NCBI GenBank assembly: GCA_964473745.1
Contig: CAYYQE010000007.1
Location: forward strand, 1-64,000
Source of the DNA: JABJMC01 sp964473745
GTDB lineage: Bacteria > Patescibacteriota > Gracilibacteria > UBA1369 > UBA12473
Direction: 5' to 3'
Length of the DNA stretch: 64,000 nt
Shown: one piece after another, positions 53,494-61,405 of the stretch
Layout: every line of letters begins with the position of its first letter
Numbering within the stretch: position 1 is the stretch's first letter
Translations under genes and position numbers: made by a program
The notes under the pieces: model-generated
Database searches by the model: none
Told to the model about the DNA's origin: nothing
What the model saw: the letters and a program-made list of their open reading frames with translations, nothing else

Positions 53494-55884
53494 ATGCCAG
53501 AAACAGCCACTTTATCGCTAGCAAAAATAAAATTAGGGATTTCTCTAGTTATTTTCTTGGGTGTCCTAGCTGGTGCAGTTTTTTTCTTCTCTCTATTAGG
53601 GGAGTCACACTTTCAAGGTGGCCCAGCAGAGAATCGCGAACAGATTGAATACGTCGCTGTTGGTGATGTTGAAGTTGAAGATGAAACTCTTAGTTCTGGG
53701 ATGACTTTTCAAACTGGGGCGGATAGTGAATTGGGGATTTTTATTGAATCAGCGGACTTAATTCGACTTTATCCAAATACCGAGCTTGTTTTTGAGGTTG
53801 TGGACTTGGAGGTAAGCCCAATTCAAATTGAAGCACGACTGAATACTGGTTCAATTTGGCTTAGTGATTTGCAGGGAACGGCTTCTTTGTTAGTAAAAAC
53901 TGAAAAAGCACAAATTGAACCGCAAAATGGATCTACCTACATTGAATATGTAGATGGTTCTACTTATGTGTTGGCCGCACATCACCCAACTTATATTAGT
54001 TTTTTGGGAGAGGATGAAGAGGGGGATCCAACTGTTTTGAATAGTTTTCACCTTACGGAATCGCATGAAGTTTCAATTAGTGAGTCTCGTGTTAATCCTG
54101 TTTTAGAGCAACTTCGTTATACTAAATTGACTAAGGAATTTCCTTTTACTCACTTAGATTCTGATGATTGGAAGTCTGATTGGGAAGTGGCTTTAGAAGA
54201 GGATGAAAAAAGACTTTCTGATGTTTATATGCAGTTTATTTCGGATTTGCGCCGTTATGATCCTGGGGCAAAGGAAGGTTCTTTGCTTTATCAGGTTCAA
54301 AATGGTTATCGAACTTTGCGTTCTTGGTTAACTTTTAGTGATCAGCATTTGCTGGAAATAGAGGAAAATGAAGATTTAGATTTATTGGCCGAGTCGCTTT
54401 ATTTGAGTTTGGATGGGGATTTTTCTTTAGCAAATAAACGATTAGATAATTTTGAAAATGCGGCAACTGACTTTGCCACATTAGATAAATTAAAAGTTTT
54501 TGAGCGGTTATTTAAATCAGTTTATTACGGAGATATTTTTTATGAAGCTAAATCAGTGGTTCGGGAAATTCAATATGATCGAACCTCTGAAGAAGAGAGA
54601 CTTCTTTTGTCGTTAACTTTTTTAAGAGAACGATTGAATGAAGTTTATGACTTGTTGGATCAGGGAGAAAGGAACACTGCTAAAGAAGCGCTTTATGCTT
54701 ATAGTGAGACCTGGCAATCTTTGATTTCACGGGCTGGCTCTGATTTGGCTGAGATGGTGCAGGGGCTAACTGCTGAGCGCCAGATTTTACAGAATTTGCT
54801 TTATAGAGAGGATATTTTTTATGAAGTGGCGTCCTATGAGGTGTTGAGTTCCTTGGAAGATCGGATTTTGACACTTACGTCCGAAGAATATGATTTAAAT
54901 GAAGAGCGACAAGCTTTTGTGCAAGATAAATTGCGGGCTTTGGATCGTTTAGTGGATCTGGTGGATGATGAGTTAGTGGGGGTGGATGAGGCGTTAGAGT
55001 TAGGTTATTTGTTAATGTCTGAAGCGCAGGATTTGTTAAGAAATATTACTAGTGAGGCTGCGGTGAACGAGTATTTTAACGATAAGTTAAAAGAGTATAG
55101 TTTGATGTTTGAATTTATTGGATCTTCTAGTTTTGCTTTGATCGAAGGTTCGTTTGATGATGCTTTTCATGATTATTTGGAAAGAGAAGGTGAGTTAGCT
55201 GATCTTTCGGAGTATATTTTGGGATTGACGACCGAGGAAGAAGAGACGACTTTGACCTTAGAAGAAGCGCAAAATCAGGCTGAAGAAGCTTTTGATGCGG
55301 TGGGGGTTGATTATATTGCCCTGATTCCTTTGGGAGACTTGGGTTATCGTTTGTTTCAGGTTGAGGGAGGACGTGTTGATTTAGTTGAATTTGATGCAAA
55401 TTATGATCGGGTTAGTGAAATTATTTATGATTTGGAGATTGAAGGAGAAATTTTTTCAACGGGTATTAGTTTGAGTGATTTGGATGCCGCGATTCAAGCG
55501 GCTTTGTTGGAAGAGGAGGAAGAAGAAGACATTGTAGAGACAGAATTAGAATTAACTCCTTTGGAATCATTTGCTATTGATTTAGCCGAAACAACTTTGG
55601 CGGCGGAAGGATTGGAGGTTTCTAAAGATCAAATTTCAATTGTGGATTTAGATGAAAATTTATTTAATGTGGGTTACGTGATGACCTATGGCAGTGAAGA
55701 AGTTTTAGTAGAATTTTTGTATGATGAGGATACAGCGATGGCTTCGGAAGTTGTTGGAGCTCGTGGAGAAGAAATGATAATGATAGATGAAGTAGCAGTG
55801 GCCTCCTTGGAAGAAGCGATTAAAGAGCAAATAGAACTTGGAGAGATGGCTGAAGAAACATCTGAAGAAGTAGCGGAAAGTTAA
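53494..55884 (+). CDS. Membrane-anchored FecR-like domain protein
   Basis: A 796-residue protein with one N-terminal transmembrane helix (about 13-33) and the rest outside. Residues about 48-175 follow the FecR beta pattern (VGDVEVED, SSGMTFQTGADSELGI, IRLYPNTELVFE, LNTGSIWLSD, AQIEPQNGSTYIEY). From about 210 to 560 it is a long, acidic, helical region, and the last 230 residues alternate helical and beta segments ending in a Glu-rich tail. No sigma factor or TonB receptor is nearby, so the FecR signalling role is not implied. It is followed by a hairpin with a T tract, and is thus probably monocistronic. Confidence 0.6.
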   Translation: MPETATLSLAKIKLGISLVIFLGVLAGAVFFFSLLGESHFQGGPAENREQIEYVAVGDVEVEDETLSSGMTFQTGADSELGIFIESADLIRLYPNTELVFEVVDLEVSPIQIEARLNTGSIWLSDLQGTASLLVKTEKAQIEPQNGSTYIEYVDGSTYVLAAHHPTYISFLGEDEEGDPTVLNSFHLTESHEVSISESRVNPVLEQLRYTKLTKEFPFTHLDSDDWKSDWEVALEEDEKRLSDVYMQFISDLRRYDPGAKEGSLLYQVQNGYRTLRSWLTFSDQHLLEIEENEDLDLLAESLYLSLDGDFSLANKRLDNFENAATDFATLDKLKVFERLFKSVYYGDIFYEAKSVVREIQYDRTSEEERLLLSLTFLRERLNEVYDLLDQGERNTAKEALYAYSETWQSLISRAGSDLAEMVQGLTAERQILQNLLYREDIFYEVASYEVLSSLEDRILTLTSEEYDLNEERQAFVQDKLRALDRLVDLVDDELVGVDEALELGYLLMSEAQDLLRNITSEAAVNEYFNDKLKEYSLMFEFIGSSSFALIEGSFDDAFHDYLEREGELADLSEYILGLTTEEEETTLTLEEAQNQAEEAFDAVGVDYIALIPLGDLGYRLFQVEGGRVDLVEFDANYDRVSEIIYDLEIEGEIFSTGISLSDLDAAIQAALLEEEEEEDIVETELELTPLESFAIDLAETTLAAEGLEVSKDQISIVDLDENLFNVGYVMTYGSEEVLVEFLYDEDTAMASEVVGARGEEMIMIDEVAVASLEEAIKEQIELGEMAEETSEEVAES

Positions 55885-55909
55885 GTTGCGATGGAGAGCG
55901 CAGTATGTT

Positions 55910-55938
55910 AAATTTTCGCCAGTCGGAAATTTTTTTTT
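55910..55938 (+). terminator. A/T-rich hairpin with T tract before gyrB
   Basis: AAATTTTC (55910-55917) pairs with GGAAATTT (55925-55932) and runs into a tract of T to 55938. It ends 11 bases before the gyrB ATG, so it is either the terminator of the FecR-like gene or part of the gyrB leader (a TATGTT -10 candidate lies at 55904). Confidence 0.5.
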
Positions 55939-55949
55939 GATTTAATTTT

Positions 55950-57869
55950 ATGGCTAAAGATAAAAAACAAGAGCAAGATTATGGAGCAGATCAGATTCAG
56001 GTTTTAGAGGGTTTAGAAGCGGTTCGTAAGCGTCCGGGGATGTATATCGGGACCACAGATGTGGCTGGTTTGCATCATCTTATTTGGGAAGTTGTGGATA
56101 ATGCCATTGACGAAGCCATGGCTGGGCATTGCACGCATATTCAAGTAACCATGCACGCCGATGGATCACTGAGTGTGTTTGATAATGGACGTGGTATTCC
56201 AGTTGAAAAGCATAAAAAAACGAAAAAATCTGCTCTAGAAACAGTTCTTACTGTTCTCCATGCTGGTGGTAAGTTTGGTGGTGGGGGATACAAAGTTTCT
56301 GGTGGTTTGCATGGTGTGGGTGTGTCAGTTGTGAACGCCTTATCTACCAAGTTAACCGCCGAGGTTTGTCGAGAAGGAAAACGTTATTTTCAAGAATATG
56401 ATAATGGAGTTGCTAAATCTGAAGTGACAGCAATGGGAGATGTTGATTATACGGGCACTACGATTCGTTTTTGGCCTGATGCTAAGGTTTTTGAAACAAT
56501 TGATTTTAATTTTCAAACTGTTGTTACTCGGTTACGCCAACAGGCTTATCTTACAAAAGGAGTTAAGATTAGTATTTTAGATGAACGCCCAGAAAAGGAG
56601 GCAAAATATCGTTTTTATTTTGAAGGAGGAATTAAATCTTATGTTTCACATTTAAATAAGTCTAAGGAAACTTTTGGTGAAGTGATTTATATGGATCGTG
56701 AGGCTAAAGAGGGAGTAATTGAGATTGCTCTTCAGTATACTAATAGTTTTCAGGAACATTCCTTTACTTTTGCAAATACAATTCATACTACCGAGGGGGG
56801 AATGCATTTAACGGGATTTAAGTCTGCTTTGACCCGCGTAATTAATGCTTATGGTCGCAAAAACAACTTCCTCAAAGAAAAAGATCCTAATTTAACTTCA
56901 GAGGATGTGCGTGAAGGATTAACAATGGTGCTTTCCGTAAAATTAGGCGATCCTCAGTTTGAAGGACAAACAAAAAGTAAGTTAGGGAATCCCGAAATGC
57001 GAACTGCGGTGGAAAGTGTGTTTGGAGAGTTTTTACAGGAGTATTTAGAAGAAAATCCAAATGAAGGTAAAGAGATTTTTGCTAAATGTAGTTTAGCGGC
57101 TCGAGCTCGGTTAGCAGCGCGAGCAGCGCGTGATACGGTGATTCGTAAAGGAGCTTTGGATGGTTTAACTTTGCCTGGTAAATTGGCTGATTGTTCATCT
57201 AAGGACCCGGCAAATTCCGAAATATTTATTGTTGAGGGAGATTCTGCTGGAGGTTCAGCAAAACAAGGCCGTAATCGAGAATTTCAGGCTATTTTGCCGC
57301 TGCGTGGTAAGATTTTGAACGTGGAACATGCTCGAATGGATCGGATTTTGGGAAACAATGAAATCAAATCACTTATTATTGCTCTGGGGATTGGAATTGG
57401 AGAATTTTTTGATATTGAGAAGCTTCGTTATGATCGGACAGTAATTATGACTGATGCCGATGTGGATGGAGCCCATATCCGAACGTTGCTACTCACGTTG
57501 TTTTATCGTTATTTTTTACCGTTAATTGAAGGTGGCCATTTATATATTGCGCAACCACCGCTTTATAAGATTTCTCAAGGGAAAAGAGTTGAATATGTGT
57601 ATACCGAGGATGCTAAAGAAGAACTTTTAAAAGAAATGGATGGTGGCACAAAGCCTAATATTCAGCGTTATAAAGGTTTGGGTGAAATGAATCCGAAACA
57701 GCTTTGGGAAACAACTATGGATCCAGAAACAAGGCGCATGCTTAGAGTTTCGATTGAGGACGCGGAGCGGGCGGATAAGGTGTTTGATACCTTAATGGGT
57801 TCAGAAGTTTTGCCTCGCAAGAAGTTTATTCAAACTCATGCTAAACGAGTGAAGAATTTGGATATTTAG
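55950..57869 (+). CDS. gyrB: DNA gyrase subunit B
   Basis: ATPase subunit of gyrase. The 639-residue product is the usual length for the short type without the extra proteobacterial insert. The GHKL ATPase domain is intact (EVVDNAIDEA, DNGRGIPVE, GLHGVGVSVVNALS), as are the transducer, the TOPRIM domain (EGDSAGGSAKQGRNR, DADVDGAHIRTLLLT) and the C-terminal YKGLGEMNPKQLWETT. The A-T-rich leader TTTAATTTT precedes the ATG, with no Shine-Dalgarno sequence. Confidence 0.97.
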   Translation: MAKDKKQEQDYGADQIQVLEGLEAVRKRPGMYIGTTDVAGLHHLIWEVVDNAIDEAMAGHCTHIQVTMHADGSLSVFDNGRGIPVEKHKKTKKSALETVLTVLHAGGKFGGGGYKVSGGLHGVGVSVVNALSTKLTAEVCREGKRYFQEYDNGVAKSEVTAMGDVDYTGTTIRFWPDAKVFETIDFNFQTVVTRLRQQAYLTKGVKISILDERPEKEAKYRFYFEGGIKSYVSHLNKSKETFGEVIYMDREAKEGVIEIALQYTNSFQEHSFTFANTIHTTEGGMHLTGFKSALTRVINAYGRKNNFLKEKDPNLTSEDVREGLTMVLSVKLGDPQFEGQTKSKLGNPEMRTAVESVFGEFLQEYLEENPNEGKEIFAKCSLAARARLAARAARDTVIRKGALDGLTLPGKLADCSSKDPANSEIFIVEGDSAGGSAKQGRNREFQAILPLRGKILNVEHARMDRILGNNEIKSLIIALGIGIGEFFDIEKLRYDRTVIMTDADVDGAHIRTLLLTLFYRYFLPLIEGGHLYIAQPPLYKISQGKRVEYVYTEDAKEELLKEMDGGTKPNIQRYKGLGEMNPKQLWETTMDPETRRMLRVSIEDAERADKVFDTLMGSEVLPRKKFIQTHAKRVKNLDI

Positions 57870-57886
57870 CTCTTCTAAAATAGTTC

Positions 57887-57915
57887 TTGACTTTCAGGAG
57901 TAGGCTCCATATACT
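57887..57915 (+). promoter_or_regulatory. Promoter of rpsU-prmC-prfA
   Basis: TTGACT (57887-57892) and TATACT (57910-57915) with a 17-nt spacer, 29 bases before the rpsU ATG. Confidence 0.75.
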
Positions 57916-57943
57916 CAATTGCGCTTAATTAAGTAATTTTCAT

Positions 57944-58150
57944 ATGACTGTAAAAGTTGTTAAAAGCACCAAAGAATCGTTTGAACGGTTTATGTCTCGG
58001 TTTGATGGCATGGTTCAACGTGCTCGTATTGTTCGTCTTTTAAGAGAGCGTCGCCATTGCAAAAAAGACCCTACTAAGCGTCAAATTAGACAGGCTGCTC
58101 TTAAACGTGAAGAATATCGCGCAAAACGAGAGAAAATGAAGTTTTATTAG
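57944..58150 (+). CDS. rpsU: Ribosomal protein S21
   Basis: Small-subunit protein next to the mRNA exit and anti-Shine-Dalgarno region. The 68-residue product is basic, with the S21 pattern SFERFMSRFDGMVQRARIV, then RERRHCKKDPTKR and the RxEYRAKR helix. It leads a three-gene transcript with the release-factor methylase and RF1 genes. S21 helps position the 16S 3' end, relevant to the absence of Shine-Dalgarno leaders in this window. Confidence 0.92.
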   Translation: MTVKVVKSTKESFERFMSRFDGMVQRARIVRLLRERRHCKKDPTKRQIRQAALKREEYRAKREKMKFY

Positions 58151-58165
58151 GTTATTTTTCCTCCT

Positions 58166-58996
58166 ATGGTTCTTGTAAAGGACTTTATTTCTCGCGCTCG
58201 TGTTTTGGATAAGCGCTTAGAGGCGGAGCTTATACTGGCTAATGTTTTAGATGTTTCTAAAGAGCAGATTTTTGCGTATCCGGAACGGATTTTAGAACCT
58301 CCAGAAGAAAAGAGGGTAGCAACGTTTTGGAGGCGGATTGAGCAAGGAGAGCCTATTGCTTATGTTTTAGGAAAGAAGTCGTTTCATGGAATTGAATTGA
58401 AAACTGATAAACGCGCTTTGATTCCGCGTCCAGAGACTGAATTTTTGGTAGAAAAGACAATGGATTTAGTTTCCAAAATAAAACAGCCGCGAATTTTGGA
58501 TGTTGGAACCGGGTGTGGGGCCATTGCTTTGGCTCTGGCTAGTGCTTTGCCAGAGGCGTTTGTGTTTGGGAGTGATGTGTCTGAAGAAGCCGTGAATTTG
58601 GCGCGTGAAAATACTGAATTGCTAGATTTGGGGGCGCGAATGGAGTTTTGGGTTTCTGATCTGTTAAATGATTTACCCAAGGAGCTTAAAATAGATGTTT
58701 TAGTGGCAAATCTTCCTTATATTGGTGAAAAAAAGTTTCATTTTGTAGAGAAAAATGTAGAAGATTATGAGCCGCACGTGGCTTTGTTTGGCGGGCATGA
58801 TGGATTGCGTTTGTATGAGAAATTATTCGAACAAATAAATTGTTCAACATTGGGTATGAAGTGGGTTTTGGGAGAATTTGGGTCCATGCAAAGAGAGGTT
58901 TTAGAACAAATGTTAGACCATTTTTTTACAGATAAGAAATGGGAAATTTTACCAGATTTGGCTGGATTGGATCGATACTTTATAATCTATTTATGA
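58166..58996 (+). CDS. prmC: Release-factor glutamine methyltransferase
   Basis: Methylates the Gln of the GGQ motif in release factors using SAM. The 276-residue product has the N-terminal helical domain with GEPIAYVLGKKSFHG and IPRPETEFLVE, the SAM loop DVGTGCGAIALALA, and the substrate motif NLPY, here in place of the commoner NPPY. It is followed by prfA, its substrate, with overlapping start and stop (ATGATG). The leader is TTTTTCCTCCT, pyrimidine only. Confidence 0.94.
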   Translation: MVLVKDFISRARVLDKRLEAELILANVLDVSKEQIFAYPERILEPPEEKRVATFWRRIEQGEPIAYVLGKKSFHGIELKTDKRALIPRPETEFLVEKTMDLVSKIKQPRILDVGTGCGAIALALASALPEAFVFGSDVSEEAVNLARENTELLDLGARMEFWVSDLLNDLPKELKIDVLVANLPYIGEKKFHFVEKNVEDYEPHVALFGGHDGLRLYEKLFEQINCSTLGMKWVLGEFGSMQREVLEQMLDHFFTDKKWEILPDLAGLDRYFIIYL

Positions 58997-60060
58997 TGTT
59001 GCAGAAATTACAAAAATTTTACGATGAATTAAAGGAGGTGGAGGCTGAAATGGCCGAGCCAGAAGTTATTGCTGATCAACCTAAATATCAGGAATTGGTG
59101 CGCCGACGAGTTGGTCTTAAGCCGCGGGCTGAAGTATATGAGCGACTTAAGGCGGTTGAAGACACGATTGTTGATGCTGAAAAGATGTTTAAGGAGGCTG
59201 AAGATGAGGAAACTAAAGAGTTTATGAAGGAGGAGTTAGAGGGGGCAAAAAGAAAAAAGGAGAATATGATAGAGGAGGCAAAAGTGGCCTTGTTGCCAAT
59301 TGATCCTAATGATTCTAAGAGTTGTATTGTGGAAATTAGGGCTGGTGCCGGAGGTGATGAGGCGGCCTTATTTGGCGAGGAGTTGTCGCGGGCTTACTTC
59401 CGTTATATGGAGGGATTAGGTTTTAAGATGGAATTAATTGGAAGAAGTGATAATGAGGGTGGGGGAGTTCGAGAAATTGTTTTTAAGGTGGAAGGAGTTG
59501 GTGCTTATGGAATTCTGAAATATGAGAGTGGCGTACACCGAGTACAACGAATCCCAACTACCGAAAGTCAGGGGCGGATTCATACTTCGACTTCGACGGT
59601 GGCGGTTTTGCCAGAGGCCGAGGAAATGGATATTGAGATTAAAAATGAGGATCTTAGGATTGATTTTTATCGATCGCAAGGATGTGGCGGTCAATCTGTT
59701 AATACGACTGATTCAGCGGTGCGAATTACCCATGAACCGACTGGTTTGGTGGTGTCTTGTCAGGATGAAAAATCGCAACACAAAAATAAGGCTAAAGCCA
59801 TGGGGGTTTTGCGGGCACGTTTGTATGCTTTTGAAGAGGAAAAAAAGCAAGCCGAGCTTGGTGAAAAGCGATTAGCCCAGATTGGAACCGGTGATCGTTC
59901 CGAAAAAATTCGAACTTATAATTTTCCGCAGGATCGGGTGACTGACCATCGAATTAAGCAAAGTTGGAGCAATTTGCCTGGGATTATGACCGGGGATATT
60001 GGTTCACTTATTGAGGCACTTAAAAAAGCTGATCAGGAGGAGATGTTGGCTGTGGCCTAA
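58993..60060 (+). CDS. prfA: Peptide chain release factor 1
   Basis: Terminates translation at UAA and UAG. The start is taken at ATG 58993, overlapping the prmC stop by 4 bases; it gives 355 residues, the normal RF1 length (a start at 58939 would lie inside prmC). Motifs: the PxT anticodon-like loop in RIPTTESQGRIHTS, the catalytic GGQ in RSQGCGGQSVNTTDSA, and DEKSQHKNKAKAM. A Cys precedes GGQ where Ala, Pro or Gly is more usual. TGA stops are used in the window, so an RF2 must be encoded elsewhere. Confidence 0.95.
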   Translation: MMLQKLQKFYDELKEVEAEMAEPEVIADQPKYQELVRRRVGLKPRAEVYERLKAVEDTIVDAEKMFKEAEDEETKEFMKEELEGAKRKKENMIEEAKVALLPIDPNDSKSCIVEIRAGAGGDEAALFGEELSRAYFRYMEGLGFKMELIGRSDNEGGGVREIVFKVEGVGAYGILKYESGVHRVQRIPTTESQGRIHTSTSTVAVLPEAEEMDIEIKNEDLRIDFYRSQGCGGQSVNTTDSAVRITHEPTGLVVSCQDEKSQHKNKAKAMGVLRARLYAFEEEKKQAELGEKRLAQIGTGDRSEKIRTYNFPQDRVTDHRIKQSWSNLPGIMTGDIGSLIEALKKADQEEMLAVA

Positions 60061-60063
60061 AGT

Positions 60064-61317
60064 TTACTCTTCGTTAAACCATTCCTCATAAGCGTCTTGC
60101 TGTGCTTGTTGGGCGGCTTTGATCGCTTCTTGGTAAGCTTGTTGTGCTTGCTCTGTCCAGGCTGCACATGTTCCATTAGCGTCGTCAGGTGGTGTGATTC
60201 CTTCGGTTTGGAATGGTTCAGGTTTATCAAGTTTTTCTTGAGTTTCATCAGTTATAGAACGTGGCGAAACTATTAGATAACTGATTCCTTTTTCGGTAAG
60301 CAGTCGGCGTGTTTCGGCTAGATGGTTTGGTCCGGATATGATGACAGAAAAACCGTTTGAAGGAGTGCTGGCTAGAGCAGCAGAGACTTCTAAGGAAGGA
60401 GCTTTTACAAATCTGTCCTCTTCAAAAGCTTCAACAAGTTGTGCCCCATAGGCGTATCCATCACAATAACAATCTACCATTGGCGCGCTGCGGTCTCCAT
60501 TGTGAAATTTTGTCCAGATTTCTTCGTAAGTGAGCGGACCAACTAAATCTTCACATGGGGTGATTTCTCCTCTGTGATTTACTGTGTATTCCAAATCTGC
60601 TAAAGAGTTGATGAGTTGCATAGAGTGGGCGCTCCCTTCCCATGTCACAGGGCCGATATAATCAACTTGATCTGGGTAGGTGGCGGTGAATTGGGCAGAG
60701 GCTGGTAAAAAACTGTGTCCCAGTTCTTCTTCGGATCGCTTTATTCGTTTAGTAGGGTTTTTTATGCTAAGCAGTTCGGCTATTAGTTTTGAGTTATATT
60801 CATCGTCTCCTGCAACGGAGGCTAATTGTTGGATAGTTACTCCTTGAGGATGGTTTTCTTGAACTAATCTTATTTGGCCATATGAATTAACTAAGTCTTG
60901 TAAAATGCGAAATAATTCGATTTGGACTTGTATTCCTTCTTGGGCATGGTCTGCGTCTGTGCCTGCTATGGCATGTAGATCACTTAAAAGAATCACGGTT
61001 TGTGATGAACCTGGGACAAGATGTGAATCTACGATTTCGCCTTCTGCTGGAGGTGAATAAGTCTCTGGGTTGAATTTTTTTGGAGGGTCAGGATCTGGGT
61101 CTGGGCCAGTATTTGGAGGTGCTGGTGTAGAGTCCTGGTCACCTTTTTCTACGAGAGTTGGAGTGTCCGATTTTTTTGGTTGGGAAATTCCTCTAATGCG
61201 ATCGCCAATATTGCTAGTAGTGGCCGCAATTGTTAAAGCGGCGGCTACAAGAACGGCGGGTATTATTATTCGGGCTTTTGGAAATGACGCAGGGGCGGTT
61301 TTTGGAGTTTTGGGCAT
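60064..61317 (-). CDS. Membrane-anchored protein with Tiki/ChaN-like pattern
   Basis: A 417-residue protein, not firmly recognised. The N-terminus is basic with one transmembrane helix (about 17-33), followed by a Pro/Asp-rich linker (about 45-95). The folded part (about 105-350) starts with VILLSDLHAIAGTDADHA and has QIRLVQENHP, and near its end VIISGPNHLAETRRLL with GISYLIVS. The strand-His pairs at each end and the final hydrophobic strand recall ChaN/TraB-Tiki-type proteins; this is a tentative fold reading. The C-terminus is a Gln/Ala-rich helix. It ends 3 bp from prfA, convergent. An inverted TTGACA/TGTCAA pair (61343-61367) lies upstream. Confidence 0.4.
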   Translation of the reverse strand: MPKTPKTAPASFPKARIIIPAVLVAAALTIAATTSNIGDRIRGISQPKKSDTPTLVEKGDQDSTPAPPNTGPDPDPDPPKKFNPETYSPPAEGEIVDSHLVPGSSQTVILLSDLHAIAGTDADHAQEGIQVQIELFRILQDLVNSYGQIRLVQENHPQGVTIQQLASVAGDDEYNSKLIAELLSIKNPTKRIKRSEEELGHSFLPASAQFTATYPDQVDYIGPVTWEGSAHSMQLINSLADLEYTVNHRGEITPCEDLVGPLTYEEIWTKFHNGDRSAPMVDCYCDGYAYGAQLVEAFEEDRFVKAPSLEVSAALASTPSNGFSVIISGPNHLAETRRLLTEKGISYLIVSPRSITDETQEKLDKPEPFQTEGITPPDDANGTCAAWTEQAQQAYQEAIKAAQQAQQDAYEEWFNEE

Positions 61318-61342
61318 GAATAAAGTTTAAAGGCGCTTAATA

Positions 61343-61367
61343 TTGACAGATATTTTAAAAATGTCAA
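61343..61367. promoter_or_regulatory. TTGACA-N13-TGTCAA inverted repeat
   Basis: A perfect 6-bp inverted repeat in the 88-bp gap between nadB and the Tiki-like gene. On the minus strand TTGACA may be the -35 of the gene starting at 61317; the -10 is poor. The rest of the gap holds a weak GAGGC/GCCTC pair (61368-61402) that might terminate nadB transcription. Confidence 0.35.
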
Positions 61368-61405
61368 GAGGCTTAGGAGTGTAAATTTGACTAGGACGCC
61401 TCCTG

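Noticed and set aside
58939..58992. An upstream start for prfA
   Set aside because: It lies inside prmC in another frame and adds 18 residues not found in RF1; ATG 58993 overlaps the prmC stop in the usual coupled way.
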